Assembly (NCBI GenBank): GCA_963169105.1
Contig: OY720640.1
Location: forward strand, 59,211,527 to 59,275,526
Reading direction: 5' to 3'
DNA: 64,000 nucleotides
From: Ceriagrion tenellum
Lineage: Eukaryota; Arthropoda; Insecta; Odonata; Coenagrionidae
Part shown: positions 1-10,429 of the stretch, piece by piece
Layout: each line of letters begins with the position of its first letter
Position numbering within the stretch: the stretch's first letter is position 1
The notes under the pieces: model-generated
What the model was told of the DNA's origin: nothing
The model's database searches: none
What the model saw: the letters and a program-made list of their open reading frames with translations, nothing else
Translations under genes and position numbers: made by a program

Positions 1-1476
1 GCGAAACCATTGGCCTTGCGTGATGAATGAATGGATTAGAGTTTATCAGCGAGATAGAATTCACTTTAAAAACTTTTTTGAACTGGTATCGCAGTAAAGA
101 AATAAATTGTATGAAGACAGTCAGCTTTCTCCTCGATGGAATAATCGTTGCGAGACACCTTGAAGGAGAAAGGATGCCTTACGTAAAATCAATTTGAGAA
201 AAATAATCATGTTCGAGTTTAATTGCGCAACCAGTGTCAAATCATCCTTCTATCGATTCTTGCTTGAGTCACTTGGCGCTTTTTCCCCCGGCGTAAAAAA
301 AAGTATTTTATCTTTTTAAATCTTTATTATTACGTAAACATTGGAAGTTAGGTATGGAAAGTGTATTGCCTCCGGCTTGAATCCGTCACTTAGTTGGAAA
401 CAGTTTGCTAAAAGTGGGAAGTAGCATAGGAGGAAGATAGGAATCGAGTTTCAGATATTGGAGAAGATTCGCGGAATCTCCTGAGGGCATTCATTTGGAT
501 GGAAATATTTTAATTATTTTTTCGTCCCAAGTTTTCTTGACAGTGGGACAGACCTCGCGTGGAAGGTGCTTTTAGGTGAGAGAGAGTGTTAGGAAATGAA
601 TTTCAGAGAAGGTGGTTAGTTATGGATGAGGTGAGAGGCGACTTTGGAAGATGGAAGGAGGGGGCCTTAAACGTTTTCGAGGTAAAAGATGTAGAAGTTT
701 TCAGATCCTCCCCTCTAACTTGTCCGCGGGCACCACGGGGTCGGCGGGGGGCGCCTGCACGAAAGCGCTGCTTCGCGCGACGGGCCACAGTCTTCATTTT
801 TTTCATTCAAGTTGGAAAAAGGACCGCACACCTCCTTTCTTCCACGCCTCCTTTCACCTTCTCCTGATTGGTTTACCGCGTGCATACTCTGGTGTCTCTA
901 TATGGGTGTTACTCGGGCTGTTGTATCGTAATCGAGCTATTATCTTCAGTCTAGCATCCAGCTCTTCGAAGCTGTCTGCTTCACAGGGATGGAACATTAT
1001 TTTGAGCTGATATCTGTTCGCGGCCATATATATCACGATTCCCTCGTGAGGTTGTCGTTTATAGGGTCGTACTCCCTTCGATCAGCCATGCTTATCTCGC
1101 GCTGCGATTTGTTGGCCATTGAGGTAAGAATTATGCTCGTCGTCTGTCGTTCATTCCGAAGATGGTTTCCTCTACAGCCCTATATTCCTTCCTAGGCAAT
1201 GCTAACATTCATATATCCAGATTCCTTACTTTCATCCGCGTCCCGATTCGCATGGAGTGATCGTGTTTGTGCTGGCTAGAGCCCTTGCCTCACATCCAAT
1301 GGGGCAATGATTTCCTGCCTGCGGCGTGGGAGATGCCTGCCTGATGCCTGCAGCGTGGGAGATTTATCAACGGAATTCCGATACCTGCATGGGTGTCTTG
1401 TGGACAGTGTTTCCAGAGCAGTGTTCTATCCGTCTGCCTGGACCTTCAACTATATAAAATCCGATGATTCGACGCG
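1..1476. other. Unassigned, partly GC-rich stretch
   Basis: No gene could be supported. A locally GC-rich patch (about 715-790) is open on both strands, which is what base composition alone would give. A 15-base motif beginning CTGCGGCGTGGGAGAT recurs imperfectly near 1319 and 1350. A donor-like GAG|GTAAGA lies near 1121-1127 after a short open frame, but no matching acceptor was seen, so no exon is called. Confidence 0.4.
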
Positions 1477-1745
1477 CAGAAATGAAAAATTTTGCAATTA
1501 TCCACATAAACAAATGTTACTACGGTCTAGGTTTCGATGGTTTTACATCATCATCTGGTGGCAAATGAAGGTAAATGCACACTATAAATAGTCATTGAAA
1601 ATTGAAGGGAGGGAAAAGGAATCCATTATTTTCCAATGACTATAAATTGTTTGCATTTGTCACATGATGATGATGTAAAAACATCGAAACCTAGGTCGTA
1701 GCAATATTTTTTCCTGTGGATAATTGCAAATTGTTTCATTTCTGG
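1477..1745. repeat. Foldback (snapback) element
   Basis: The left arm (about 1477-1601) is repeated as an imperfect reverse complement in the right arm (about 1633-1745), around a centre of about 30 bases. Both arms carry the phrase CTAGGTTTCGATG followed by ACATCATCATC, a phrase that recurs in other foldbacks of this window. No open frame lies inside. It is best read as a non-autonomous foldback element or MITE; transposition is inferred from recurrence, and no target duplication was identified. Confidence 0.75.
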
Positions 1746-1779
1746 TCCTTAAACTGTTGTTACCTTGGAGCCTCTACGT

Positions 1780-1970
1780 AAGTTGTAAATGATAAGTATA
1801 TCTTAGTTACTCCACATAGATATATTCCTGCAAGACAACGTAGGTTTCGATGAAGCTCGTCATCATTTTCTATAGTACCTGAAGATTGATGAATGTACCT
1901 GAAATATAGGTCCTCTTGTAATAAATCTATGTAGAAAAACTAAGTTATACCTATCGTTCACAATGCTAAG
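1780..1970. repeat. Second foldback element, different arms
   Basis: Arms at about 1783-1840 and 1914-1968 are reverse complements with roughly 75-80% identity by eye; they share the core ACATAGAT(A/T)TATT. The loop holds GTAGGTTTCGATG and GTCATCAT, linking it in style to the element 35 bases to the left. The two lie side by side but have different arm sequences. Confidence 0.6.
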
Positions 1971-2112
1971 CAAATTCCACTTAAGCTTTACCTCCAAGTA
2001 AGCTTTGATAAATGAAAATGGCTATCCTTGATTCCTCCCCTCATAAAATACTTTAATCTTAAACTAATCCACATATCCTTGGTTGTGTTAATGGGGTAAG
2101 CCGTTGATCGCC

Positions 2113-2170
2113 TTTCAAATTATTGGCCAACTCGTCCCTTGGTCTTCCTCGCGGGGACTTCCATTTTACT
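2113..2170 (-). mobile_element. Possible LINE C-terminal scrap
   Basis: Read on the minus strand this stretch gives a phrase containing SPRGRPRDEL, which resembles the basic GRPR segment near the C-terminus of many LINE reverse transcriptases, as in the LINE-A and LINE-B copies here. Only about 20 codons are involved and the flanks add nothing, so chance similarity is possible. Confidence 0.22.
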
Positions 2171-2390
2171 TTGACCGTTTTTTTATATTTCTCACGATTT
2201 TTTTGTTTTCAAGGGTGTATTTTATGGCTTTATTTTTTCCTTAGCTTCTTTATTGTTATTGGTATTCGTACATCTTCCCTTCCTCATTCCGTCGATGTTT
2301 CGGCAATTATCTTACAGCACGGAAAATTAAGCATTCGCCTTAAGCTATTCGTTACTGTACCCTTATTTTTGCTTGATGCGATGATATAGT

Positions 2391-2699
2391 TTGTCAAATT
2401 TAAATTTTAATTAGTTTTACAAACTGTACACGACCCTCTCAGCAATCAGATTTTAAAGGCTAGGGTAACTCTGACCGAGGGCCTTTTTCGCGTGAACATA
2501 CGTCTGTTAGTTCTAGATGTCCTTAATTATAATGACAATTCTATTCTACAATGCTATAGTAGCAACAAAAACGGGCGAAAATTATTACAATCATCTTTCT
2601 ACCAAACCTTTCTACCAAAAGTTTGTTCTATCAATATCTTTAAAATTGTACCTTTTACGCTTTCATCGTTGACTGCATTAATTGACTGATGGGTTAATG
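2391..2699. other. AT-rich intergenic, nothing recognised
   Basis: A 65-codon open frame in AT-rich sequence has no recognisable motif. I see no repeat arms, RNA gene or splice-site pair. Confidence 0.5.
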
Positions 2700-2905
2700 T
2701 CAAGCTTACTGAGACTGTAACAAATGGCAGTCCTCAAATCTGACTCAATCAGCTCCCTGACCATTTTTATTCCCCCTAATCTCCAGCCAATTCCATAGAA
2801 TCAGTACACGTGAAAACAGAGTGGTGACAGTGGACACCCCTGTCTCACTCCTAGGCCCTATAACACCCATCCCGATTCGGCATCCGCTCCACATGCCTGT
2901 GCAGT
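2700..2905 (-). mobile_element. LINE reverse transcriptase palm fragment
   Basis: The minus strand at about 2813-2851 encodes GVRQGCPLSPLCF, a close match to the conserved G-V-x-Q-G-x-x-L-S-P-L-x-F motif between the catalytic palm segments of non-LTR reverse transcriptases. Stop codons interrupt the frame on both sides (one shortly before the motif, one just after CFHVY). The family is uncertain: the cysteine after QG is common in RTE- and L2-like LINEs, so it may be an internal piece of the LINE-A or LINE-B type. It is a dead remnant. Confidence 0.6.
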
Positions 2906-3290
2906 TGAGTGATGGTGGAGGCTAACCTTTACATAATTTAAATTAAAAACCTTGAAGCTTTCGAGAGACCAGGCGCTTCCGAGGTTTTGATACCATCTTT
3001 CATCCCATCTTCATCAGCGCAACAGCTTTCTCTTCTTCCGCTTTGGGCGCTTCAGGAATGCAAATGCTGGCACCCGGTCCGCCTCAGCGTTACGAAATCG
3101 GTGAAAGAATGATTAAGGAGCGTTTTCTAAAGGTCAAGAGGAAGCAGCGGAGGTGGCTAGTGGTGCTGATGAAAGCATATGGAGTAGGGAGGAGTTGTAC
3201 TCAAGCAAGTCTGTGTTGTGGTGCTGACGGCTAAAGTGGATGTAATAAGATTTTGTCAGGATTGTTTTACACTTATTTATTCTTGACCTG
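2906..3290. other. Unassigned spacer
   Basis: A 63-codon open frame begins at 3043 but has no recognisable motif, and its compositional bias is unremarkable. The stretch separates the LINE palm scrap from the MITE-1 copy. Confidence 0.4.
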
Positions 3291-3851
3291 AAGGTAGTTT
3301 GAGCGAGATAGTTCCGTAGTCATAATGGAAGCCATATTCGAATTATTCATTTTATTTTAAGCAGCTGAAGGAAACATGAATTAAAGACTGCATTATTAAT
3401 TAAGCTGGTCTTTTTTATATGACTGAAATTCTTGATAGTAAAATAAAAATATTTACCGAACTCTATGTTCTGAATAATTTTTTTCACGCGGTACTTTCAA
3501 AACTCCATCACAACGGAAGTTTTTTTTTGCGATTCTGAAAAAAATACTGCAGTGACAATATGATTTCTTTTTTCAAAAATATTCGTGAAAACATACGAAC
3601 TATACACTGTTATGTTATTGGCGAGATCAATATTTTAGAACTGCCTCTATTTCCAAATAAGGTCTCTCTGGAGTGCATACGCCTACCATTTCCCATGTAA
3701 AAGGGCCGGTATTATTTTTAGCAAATCTCGAAAAGTAATTCGGTAAGGGGATGATATTATGGTATCTTTGGAAGAGTACGATATTTTTCGTTAAAATGAG
3801 ACCCAATTCATTGATTAATGGGTGAAATGATATTTCTCTCAGACTACCTTA
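3291..3851 (-). mobile_element. MITE-1 copy (non-autonomous DNA transposon)
   Basis: This ~560 bp copy matches, in reverse orientation, the two units at 34655-35210 and 35211-35750 along their whole length. Shared landmarks include a GTACCGCG-like phrase, a phrase around CTCTCTGGAGTGCATA, and TCAATGAATT next to an end. The termini are inverted: the left reads AAGGTAGTTTGAGCGAGATA and the right, reversed, TAAGGTAGTCTGAGAGAAAT. There is no transposase frame, so it would need an enzyme in trans. Ends next to TTAA in the other copies suggest, without proof, a piggyBac-like target. Confidence 0.75.
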
Positions 3852-3869
3852 GGACCGGATGAGTTGGAG

Positions 3870-4450
3870 TTTATGCTGCATATCTTTTGAAAATTTTTCT
3901 GACTCTGCACATAATTATGGCCGTATATTTGTAATAGTATTTCGAGAGCTGATCGAGAAACAAAGAAGAATTTTTTCTCATATGCCACGTCATTGCCATA
4001 GTACAAATTAGCGATATTTTGCTCACAATTCCAGTAGACGGCAGCAACGTGCGTTGATTCATGTAGTGTTTATGATCATTAAAGGGAGTATTGTTTACGT
4101 TTCGCTTGACAGGAGCGGCGGTGACACAAGACAAGCCCTACGCAGCAGTAAAATTCTGTTTGAGTTTGAAGCGCACCCGTATTACTATATACTTGTGTGT
4201 ATCACTTCGAGCCATCAGAGTGTAAACTGATTCAAGGAGAACGTCTTCGCCATCAGCAAACAAATGCAGCATCTCACGACATGTGTCCAATCACACCGCC
4301 TTCTCTTGAGTCAATAGATGTGGCACCCATCGGACACTAACCCGAGTCATAGGCAAGTTCATTCAATACAATCGAGTGTTCATTACCTGTTGAAATTCTC
4401 AGGGCTTCACCGAGTTGCTACACTGCTATTGTTCTACATGAATTTTCTCA
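3870..4450 (-). pseudogene. Mariner-family transposase relic
   Basis: Read on the minus strand, 4309-4335 encodes VRWVPHLLT, the hallmark linker after the helix-turn-helix region of mariner transposases. It is followed, after one in-frame TGA, by CREMLHLFADGEDVLLESV, matching the usual 'REMLxLF' segment, and preceded by degraded HTH-like sequence (LGEALRIS...). Downstream the frame continues open as an 87-codon stretch (3871-4134) with only faint resemblance to the catalytic core; no intact DE/DNA/D triad is visible. It lies next to the MITE-1 copy. It is a Tc1/mariner superfamily fossil, different in sequence from the relic at 14.4-15.7 kb. Confidence 0.7.
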
Positions 4451-5207
4451 TCAGCAGCGTTGATATTGGCTTCTTTCACTGTAAATCATGATTCTTTGTC
4501 TAGCTGTAAATTATCTCCCATATTTGAACGCTTTGAAACCGACTGTGTATCGTGGAACAAAGCGAAGATTGTTGACACTGGCTAGCTTAAGTTTTTCTTA
4601 ATTTTCAGCAGCAGTATACTTCTAACGTAAATAGGTATTTGTTACTGTACGGGCCCTACTCGTCTCGTGTCACCTCCACTTGTCAGGCGAAACACAAAGA
4701 ATTCTCAAACTAATAAATAGCTACTAAAACTTTGCTTAACTAATGAACGTTGCTGCCTCATGCTGGTCTTATGAGCAAAATACCACTTTTTTCAAGTACA
4801 CTATTTACATCTACATGACACTGCTGAAACTTGAAGTCAAGGTATGAAGGTATGAAGTTATTAAGAAGTCGAGGTATGAACAGTGGAGATATGTAACGTT
4901 AACTGCATCGTGCAGGTTTTTAAAGAATGGAATAAATATAACCGAAGACAAAGAGTACAACCTCGTAATACAGTCAGTTTGTCGTATGAAACGAATCGAA
5001 TGAATAGTTACGCTTCTTCAAAAAATACTACTCCTTTACCTTCGTTCATTTTTCGGAGAGATGTTTCCAATTACTTCATTTTAATAACATGTAAAATGTA
5101 TTGAACAATATTAAGAACTTCTGCTTTTGTCTCTTTCGTGGGAACACTGACATGGTAAATTGGCGCACGATTGGGTTTATTGAATATTTTTCCTGGCTCT
5201 CTTTCAG
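4451..5207. other. Unassigned region before candidate exon
   Basis: No repeat or gene was recognised. A 73-codon open frame at 4883-5104 looks like chance. The last 20 bases form the polypyrimidine tract and acceptor of the exon that follows, so this may be intron. Confidence 0.4.
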
Positions 5208-5340
5208 ATCTCAAAAGTCGAACCAAATCGACCGAATTTCCTGAGAAACAGCACAGAACGGCAAACGGTTCAGAAAAGGAAGGACTTCGACCTTATGACC
5301 TCAAGGTGACAGATTTCTCACTCCGGAGAATAATTTCGTG
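5208..5340 (+). CDS. Candidate internal coding exon, unknown protein
   Basis: A pyrimidine-rich tract ending CTCTCTTTCAG precedes 5208, and position 5341 begins GTGAGT, a strong donor. Of the three frames only one stays open through all 133 bases; the others hit stops at 5242-5244 and 5312-5314. The open frame completes a split codon with AT, then encodes 43 residues and ends in a codon split after two bases. The first half is charged and polar (KSRTKSTEFPEKQHR); the second contains RPYDLKVTDFSLRRIIS. The FSLRRII spacing is reminiscent of Engrailed-homology-1 repressor motifs, which is only a guess. I do not recognise the protein and found no partner exons, so this could be a chance acceptor/donor pair. 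Confidence 0.38.
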
Positions 5341-7204
5341 GTGAGTCCTAATTTATCCTCTTCACTTTAAAGCTTTTATGAAAGCCCGTTACCCCTACTC
5401 AGAAGCCCATTTATGACCTGGACAAGCCTATTTAAGTGAGTTGCCTTCTCATGGTGGTGTAAGTGAATATTACCGCTGTCCGATGTTCCTTAAGAAGGTG
5501 GTCTTCTACACTAAGCGTCCTTCCCCAGCTGAGCATTCTTTACTCAACTTTAACAAGGGCAAAAGCTTTCTGACTTGATGATTGTTGTTTGTTGCAATGC
5601 GTTTTAATGTCCACTGTTATGTACGTATGCTGTAATGTGCGTTTTGTGTGCACCGTTCTGAGGATTATGGCCATTTTTTGCTTCTGTTACGTACTTTTTA
5701 ATAGTAAAATTCTGTTTCTAATTGAGCCCGAAGATGAAATTTCATTTCATTTAGATATCACTGCCAACAGTTCTCACCAATTTTTAACTGCTTCATCGCC
5801 CTAGAATTACCTATTAGTCCTAAGTGTGTATTTAGTTCTTATTGTGGTATTAGTTTACCGGAAAAAAATTCCTTTAAGAACTTAATGAGCCTTACAAACC
5901 AGACGAGAAGGAACATACTTTCAATCAGTCACTATTTGAGTAGACGAATGAGAAGAAGCTCTTTCAATGTGTGAGAATCGGGTGTTACCTTCAAATACAT
6001 TGGCAGATAAAGGCTTTCATACGAGAGCAATAGTTTTTTGTCTCAAAACTCGTCTTATGACCACCATATTTCGCCACTCAGCTTTATTTCAAGCGTGTAA
6101 GAAACAGGTTTAGTGCCGCAGATTGAAATGTGTGCTAAGAACTACGCAGAGAACGCGACATGGAATCTCTTAATCTGTTCATGACACACAATAATGAGAC
6201 ACTAAGGAATTCACCTCTCTCTTTCCAAGCAATGACATTCTCTTCTCTCAGCAAAGACAGGAAATTCAGCTGGCCGTTTATGTTCCTATCATGTGTTTGA
6301 CGGGATTGAAATATTCTTCCTACTCTTAGTTCATTTTTATGCTATTTAATGCTATAATTCATTGATAATTTTAAGCTTATTTTTATGCGATCACTAATTT
6401 ACAATTTCCATAGTCATGTCAGAGATGATTAAATTATTACTAGACTTTTCCGACAAGCTATTGCATGAAGCATTTACGGCTATAGGAAGCTCATAGCATT
6501 CCGATTCGTTGTGATTTCATTCGGCCATTCTATGGAGAATTTATGGTTTCTCGTCATCATCAACTGGTTTTCTGCCTACTGGCAGGTCCCTAACACCAAA
6601 GCGGCCTTCAATTCGACCTTTCCCGGATCTCTTCCTTGGTTTCCATGTAACTTCATTTTATTTGTACTTCGTGTGTCATTTTCAGCCTTCTTCCTCTTCT
6701 CTTTTCTCCCTCCACTGTTCCCTCGGCTGCTGCATTTAAAAGCCCCTTCCCTCTTAAAATATCTGATTCAGTTTCCCTTTCTCTTCTGTATTGTTTTACT
6801 TGTAGTAGTGTTTATGTTTTCTCTAGCTATAAATTATTTACCATGACTTAAATTTCGTATTAAAACAACGAAATGCTCATAGCTGATAATGTTCAATATC
6901 CATTATGAAGTTCTTTTTGGTTTTTTTGGTCCTTCCAAATTTCCGTTTGACTGTTTATGGAAACCGGTATTTCTTTCTGCCTGAGTGATACATCGTGGAA
7001 GGCTATTTAAATGTTCTCATCGCAGTTGATTTATATGGATCGAGTTTTTCATGCTGTGATGCAGGTATTTTCGGCTTCCAAATTTTCAAGATCACATAAT
7101 ACTTATAACCCTGATGTCCTTAAAATAACTTGACTTGCTTTTTTTGAACGGGATGTAATTAATAAATTTTGTAATATCGTAATTCTCAGGTTGAAGGTTT
7201 TCAT
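5341..7204. other. Unassigned, possibly intronic
   Basis: Nearly 1.9 kb without recognisable gene or repeat arms. A 111-codon open frame at 6511-6846 is pyrimidine-rich and so reads as hydrophobic residues (Phe, Leu, Ser, Pro); there is no start context or family motif and it is treated as noise. If 5208-5340 is an exon, the start of this stretch is its downstream intron. Confidence 0.4.
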
Positions 7205-7835
7205 TTTTTCTCACCTCTATTTTATTTCAATTTGATTCATTTCATGGACGAAGCTTGGTCTCTCGTTATTTTCTGGCTGTTAATTTATATTGCCGTAAAC
7301 AGCGAGATTTGTGTTAAGGATATCATCGGTAAGAGTGTAAGATTTATGAGATTGCATAAATCCATCCTTATACTTTACTTCCTATGATTTCTTCTTTCCT
7401 AAATGTTTCTTGGTCTTTCTCACGAGACTATCCCTTATGTTGTTCCCTTGAGTATATTTCTAACGATTTTCATTTCGGGTTGTGTCCATTCCATCGTGTC
7501 CTTCAATTGAAGTTGCTGTTCCGTAGAGTCCTTTCTATTTCGATTCTCTAATGCACTTCCATTTCTCACTTTCTTTCTTGTCTGCATCCTGCTAAATCCA
7601 CATGAATGCGTGATTTAGCATTCTCCTCCAACACGGCATAACTTTTGTAAAAAGTTATACCGTGTTGGAGGAAAGATTGAAATGTTGATATTTGTGTTAA
7701 GGACATTATCGTCAAGAGTGTAAGATTGGTAAGAATGTATAACTCCATCCTTAAACTGTTCATTCATTCTCACTTTTTTTATTTCAAATCAATTTCATTC
7801 ATGGCCTAAGCTTGACTTCTCCGTATTTTCTGATT
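7205..7835. repeat. Repeated segment pair around a hairpin
   Basis: Two degenerate direct repeats are visible. The phrase with TTGTGTTAAGGA, AAGAGTGTAAGATT and CATCCTTA occurs at about 7310-7375 and again at about 7695-7760. The phrase with TTATTTCAA, TTCATTTCATGG and AAGCTTG occurs at about 7220-7258 and about 7778-7815. A third trace of the first phrase (GCGAGATTTATTCTAAGGAC) is at 8097-8116. The order of the two phrases differs between copies, suggesting rearranged copies of one dispersed element. Confidence 0.5.
7624..7672. repeat. Short near-perfect hairpin
   Basis: TCCTCCAACACGGCATAACT starts a 23-base arm that is repeated as its reverse complement with a single mismatch after a 3-base loop (GTA). 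The total of 49 bases is shorter than a typical animal pre-miRNA, and there is no sign that the flanks extend the stem. It may be the terminal hairpin or palindromic insertion scar of the surrounding repeat. Confidence 0.65.
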
Positions 7836-7873
7836 GTTGGTTCATAGCGCCATAAATAGCAAGATGTATGAAT

Positions 7874-8058
7874 TCGCCACGAGTAAAATTCGGCTTGGAC
7901 CGGGAATCGGGCCTTTGGTTTGCCGTAGCGGGAGTGGCTTTGGCAAATTGCCATCAGAATCAGGAAGCAAGCATAGCGTAGTGGTTTGCGCATTTGTCTG
8001 GCAAATAAAAAGTTCATTGGTTCGATTCCCGGTCCATGCCGAATTTCTCTCGTGGCTA
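7874..8058. mobile_element. Two tRNA-derived SINE heads in inverted orientation
   Basis: The plus-strand unit (about 7964-8058) has a box A-like TAGCGTAGTGGTTTGCGCA and a perfect RNA polymerase III box B, GGTTCGATTCC, at 8020-8030. It is followed by CGGTCCATGCCGAATTTCTC. The same tail sequence is present as its reverse complement at 7874-7909 (from CGAGTAAAATTCGG to CCGGGAATCG). The minus-strand partner has a damaged box B (GGCCCGATTCC). No full cloverleaf or acceptor pairing is visible, so these are SINEs and not tRNA genes. Confidence 0.6.
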
Positions 8059-8347
8059 TTTTATCGTATTTCACCTGCTATTTTAGAATATTGTAGCGAG
8101 ATTTATTCTAAGGACATCATCGTGCAAGCCCTCCCAACATTTTGTGTTGCCGAGTTGGAATTGCCGCAGTTTCGTAAAATTTTCTCTGGTGCTACCTTTC
8201 TTTAGTGTGGCATTCTTTGTCGTTTCATCCTGCTGTTGAAATACGGTTTCTTTGATGCCCATATCTCTGAGATTGGTGTATTGTGAGGATGTCATTGATT
8301 TTCGCCATTCTCCGATGACACTGTATATCTAAGAATTTCGAAATTAT

Positions 8348-9442
8348 TTATAGTGAATGTAAAACAAGTACTTGGTTATGACTCCACACTTTACGTTAAA
8401 TAAATACGACCAAGGTTTCGGCATATCATGCCATCATCGCATGATATGACGGTTGGGTGGATTACTTTTTTATAGGTACATAGCTGGAAATCGCGATGAT
8501 CTTAAAGGTCACTTAAGTCAGGGACCAAGTTCTCCAGGAATAAAACATGAAAATAAGTGAGACGAAGACCAAAATCCTAGTATGCTGAAGAGAAAAGCTG
8601 AATGCAGAAGCCTTTCTGAGAGGAGAGAAATTAGATCAAGTGGACTCCTTCACCTATCTCGGAGGTACTATCACGTGGGATGGAAAAAGTACAACGGACA
8701 TCAAGCGTAGAATAGCCCAAGCCAAGAAGGCATTCATGGGAAAAAGACTACTGCTGTGCTCAAGAAAGATAGGACTACAAACCAGGAAAGAATATGTGAA
8801 AACCTTCATGTGGAGCGTAGCACTCTATGGATCGGAAGCATGGACCACTGGAAAAGCTGATCAGAAAAGACTAGAAGCCTTCAAAACCTGATGCTGGTAG
8901 ATGCTGAAGATAAAATGGATGGAAAAAATAAGAAATGATGAAGTGTAGAGAAGATTAGAGGAGGAAAGGACCATGTGGAACACCATAGAGAAAAGAAGAA
9001 CCAGATGGATAGGACACACCCTGAGACACAGTGGGTTTGTAAGAAATATAATTTAAGGATAAATAGTGGGGTCCCCTGTCTCCTGTCCCCTGAGGAAGAC
9101 CCAGGAATAAGTTGATGGACCAAATAAAGAGGAAAGTACATAGGAAGAGATACCAGGATGTAAGGGAACTAGCATTAGATAGGGGAAGGGTGGATGGCTG
9201 TAGTCAACCAATCTTAGGATTGAACGACCGATGATGATGAGGAACCCGATGAGGAGCGGGGGACTTGGAAATCAAGGAGGATGGGGAGAGATTTTTAAAT
9301 TCTCCCCTCCCCCTACAGGTACCTATATAAAGGCAAGCCACCCAACTGCTTGCACGTGATGATGGCAAGATATGCCGATACCTAGGTCGTGTTGATTTTA
9401 AATAAAGATTGAAATCATAGCACAGTACTTGTTTTTTATTCA
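8348..9442. repeat. Inverted arms flanking a LINE-A copy
   Basis: A left arm at about 8348-8446 and a right arm at about 9340-9442 are imperfect reverse complements. Both contain GATGATGGCA(A/T)GATATGCCGA, a CGTGTTGATTT or CGTATTTATTT phrase, and AGTACTTGTTTT when read toward the outside. The ~890 bases between them are almost wholly a LINE-A 3' end. The simplest reading is a foldback element into which LINE-A inserted. Confidence 0.55.
8547..9240 (+). mobile_element. LINE-A 3' end (RTE-like), inactive
   Basis: Frame remains from 8547 encode, in order, MKISETKTKILVC (stop), FTYLGGTITWDGKSTTDIKR, a segment with KKAFMGKRLLL, SVALYGSEAWTTGKADQKR, then after stops KIRNDEV, RRTRWIGHTLRH and a GRPR-like remnant. 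This is the C-terminal reverse transcriptase domain of a non-LTR retrotransposon. At least six stops and a frameshift near 9060 disable it. The terminus reads AACCAATCTTAGGATTGAAC, then a GATGATGATGA simple tail, which defines the 3' end shared by all LINE-A copies here. Confidence 0.88.
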
Positions 9443-10429
9443 TGAAGGAGTTCCACCGAGTAACGCAAGAGATAGTCTTATATTAATAGTGATATATTCT
9501 CCATTTTGCCGCTGTTTATTGTGATATCGACTGCTATTTGAGAGAATGAGGAACCGTGTAAGTTGTTCAAAATCCGTGACTGAGTCACTTGAATTCTGGG
9601 TCTACAAGGGAGCGTGACATGTACTTGAGTAACCAGTTCAGAGAATGAGTTTAGGCCAAGCTGTGCTTGTGTTTTAATGAAATGAAAATGCATAATTTAT
9701 GACAACCTCATATTTATTTTTGTTCCGGAGATCGATCACCCTCCTGTGTATGTATGCTCCTCCTCTTTCTTGTAACACTTTTTAGACTTTCTCCTTTAAA
9801 TCACCCTCTCCCGACGTGGTCACCGAAAAGGAATACTGTCGACGACACAACATGCCTCGGGCTTCCATTTTACGTCCTAATATTTCACCCTCTCTGATGG
9901 CAGGCACTCAGCCGATGGCATACCCATCGGCTCAGGGAAACTCACATGAACGGCCAATGACATTATATGCATCCTGGTGTAGGATTTCAAGTTACGTCCA
10001 AATTGCGCCGGCGATTTCACCCGCCGATAAGTATGGATGTGCTTTTTTTTCAATTGAATGACGCGAATTGCTCGTTGAGTGCGATCATTGCCCTTCTCAA
10101 GTCATCTGATGGCCATAAAAATAACACCTGTCCATCCGAAAGACCGGTAAAGCCAAAATTAAAGCGAGTTATGTTTAAAAAAACGAGCACTATCTGACTA
10201 GCTAAATGAGGAAAACTATCGAAAGTTTGAATTTTATGCATAATGATTACGTCATTACTGATATTTCATTTTTTTGACCGTGATTGGGGAGTTGCTTTGG
10301 TTGCGTGATTTGTCTAGATTGCTGGGATGCATACAAATGGAAATGACTTTCATACCCTGGATAGGCGAAAAATCTGAAGACATTAAACGTAGTTTCTCAT
10401 GGCTGAAGATATGGGAAATATCTGGATGC
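9443..10429. other. Unassigned
   Basis: Short open frames at 9816-10241 on both strands overlap each other and have no recognisable domain. A small hairpin, AGCCGATGG/CCATCGGCT, sits near 9910-9932. Nothing else could be supported. Confidence 0.4.

Noticed and set aside
6511..6846. 111-codon frame that looks like a membrane protein
   Set aside because: The hydrophobic residues come from a pyrimidine-rich stretch; no start context, homology or exon signals were seen.
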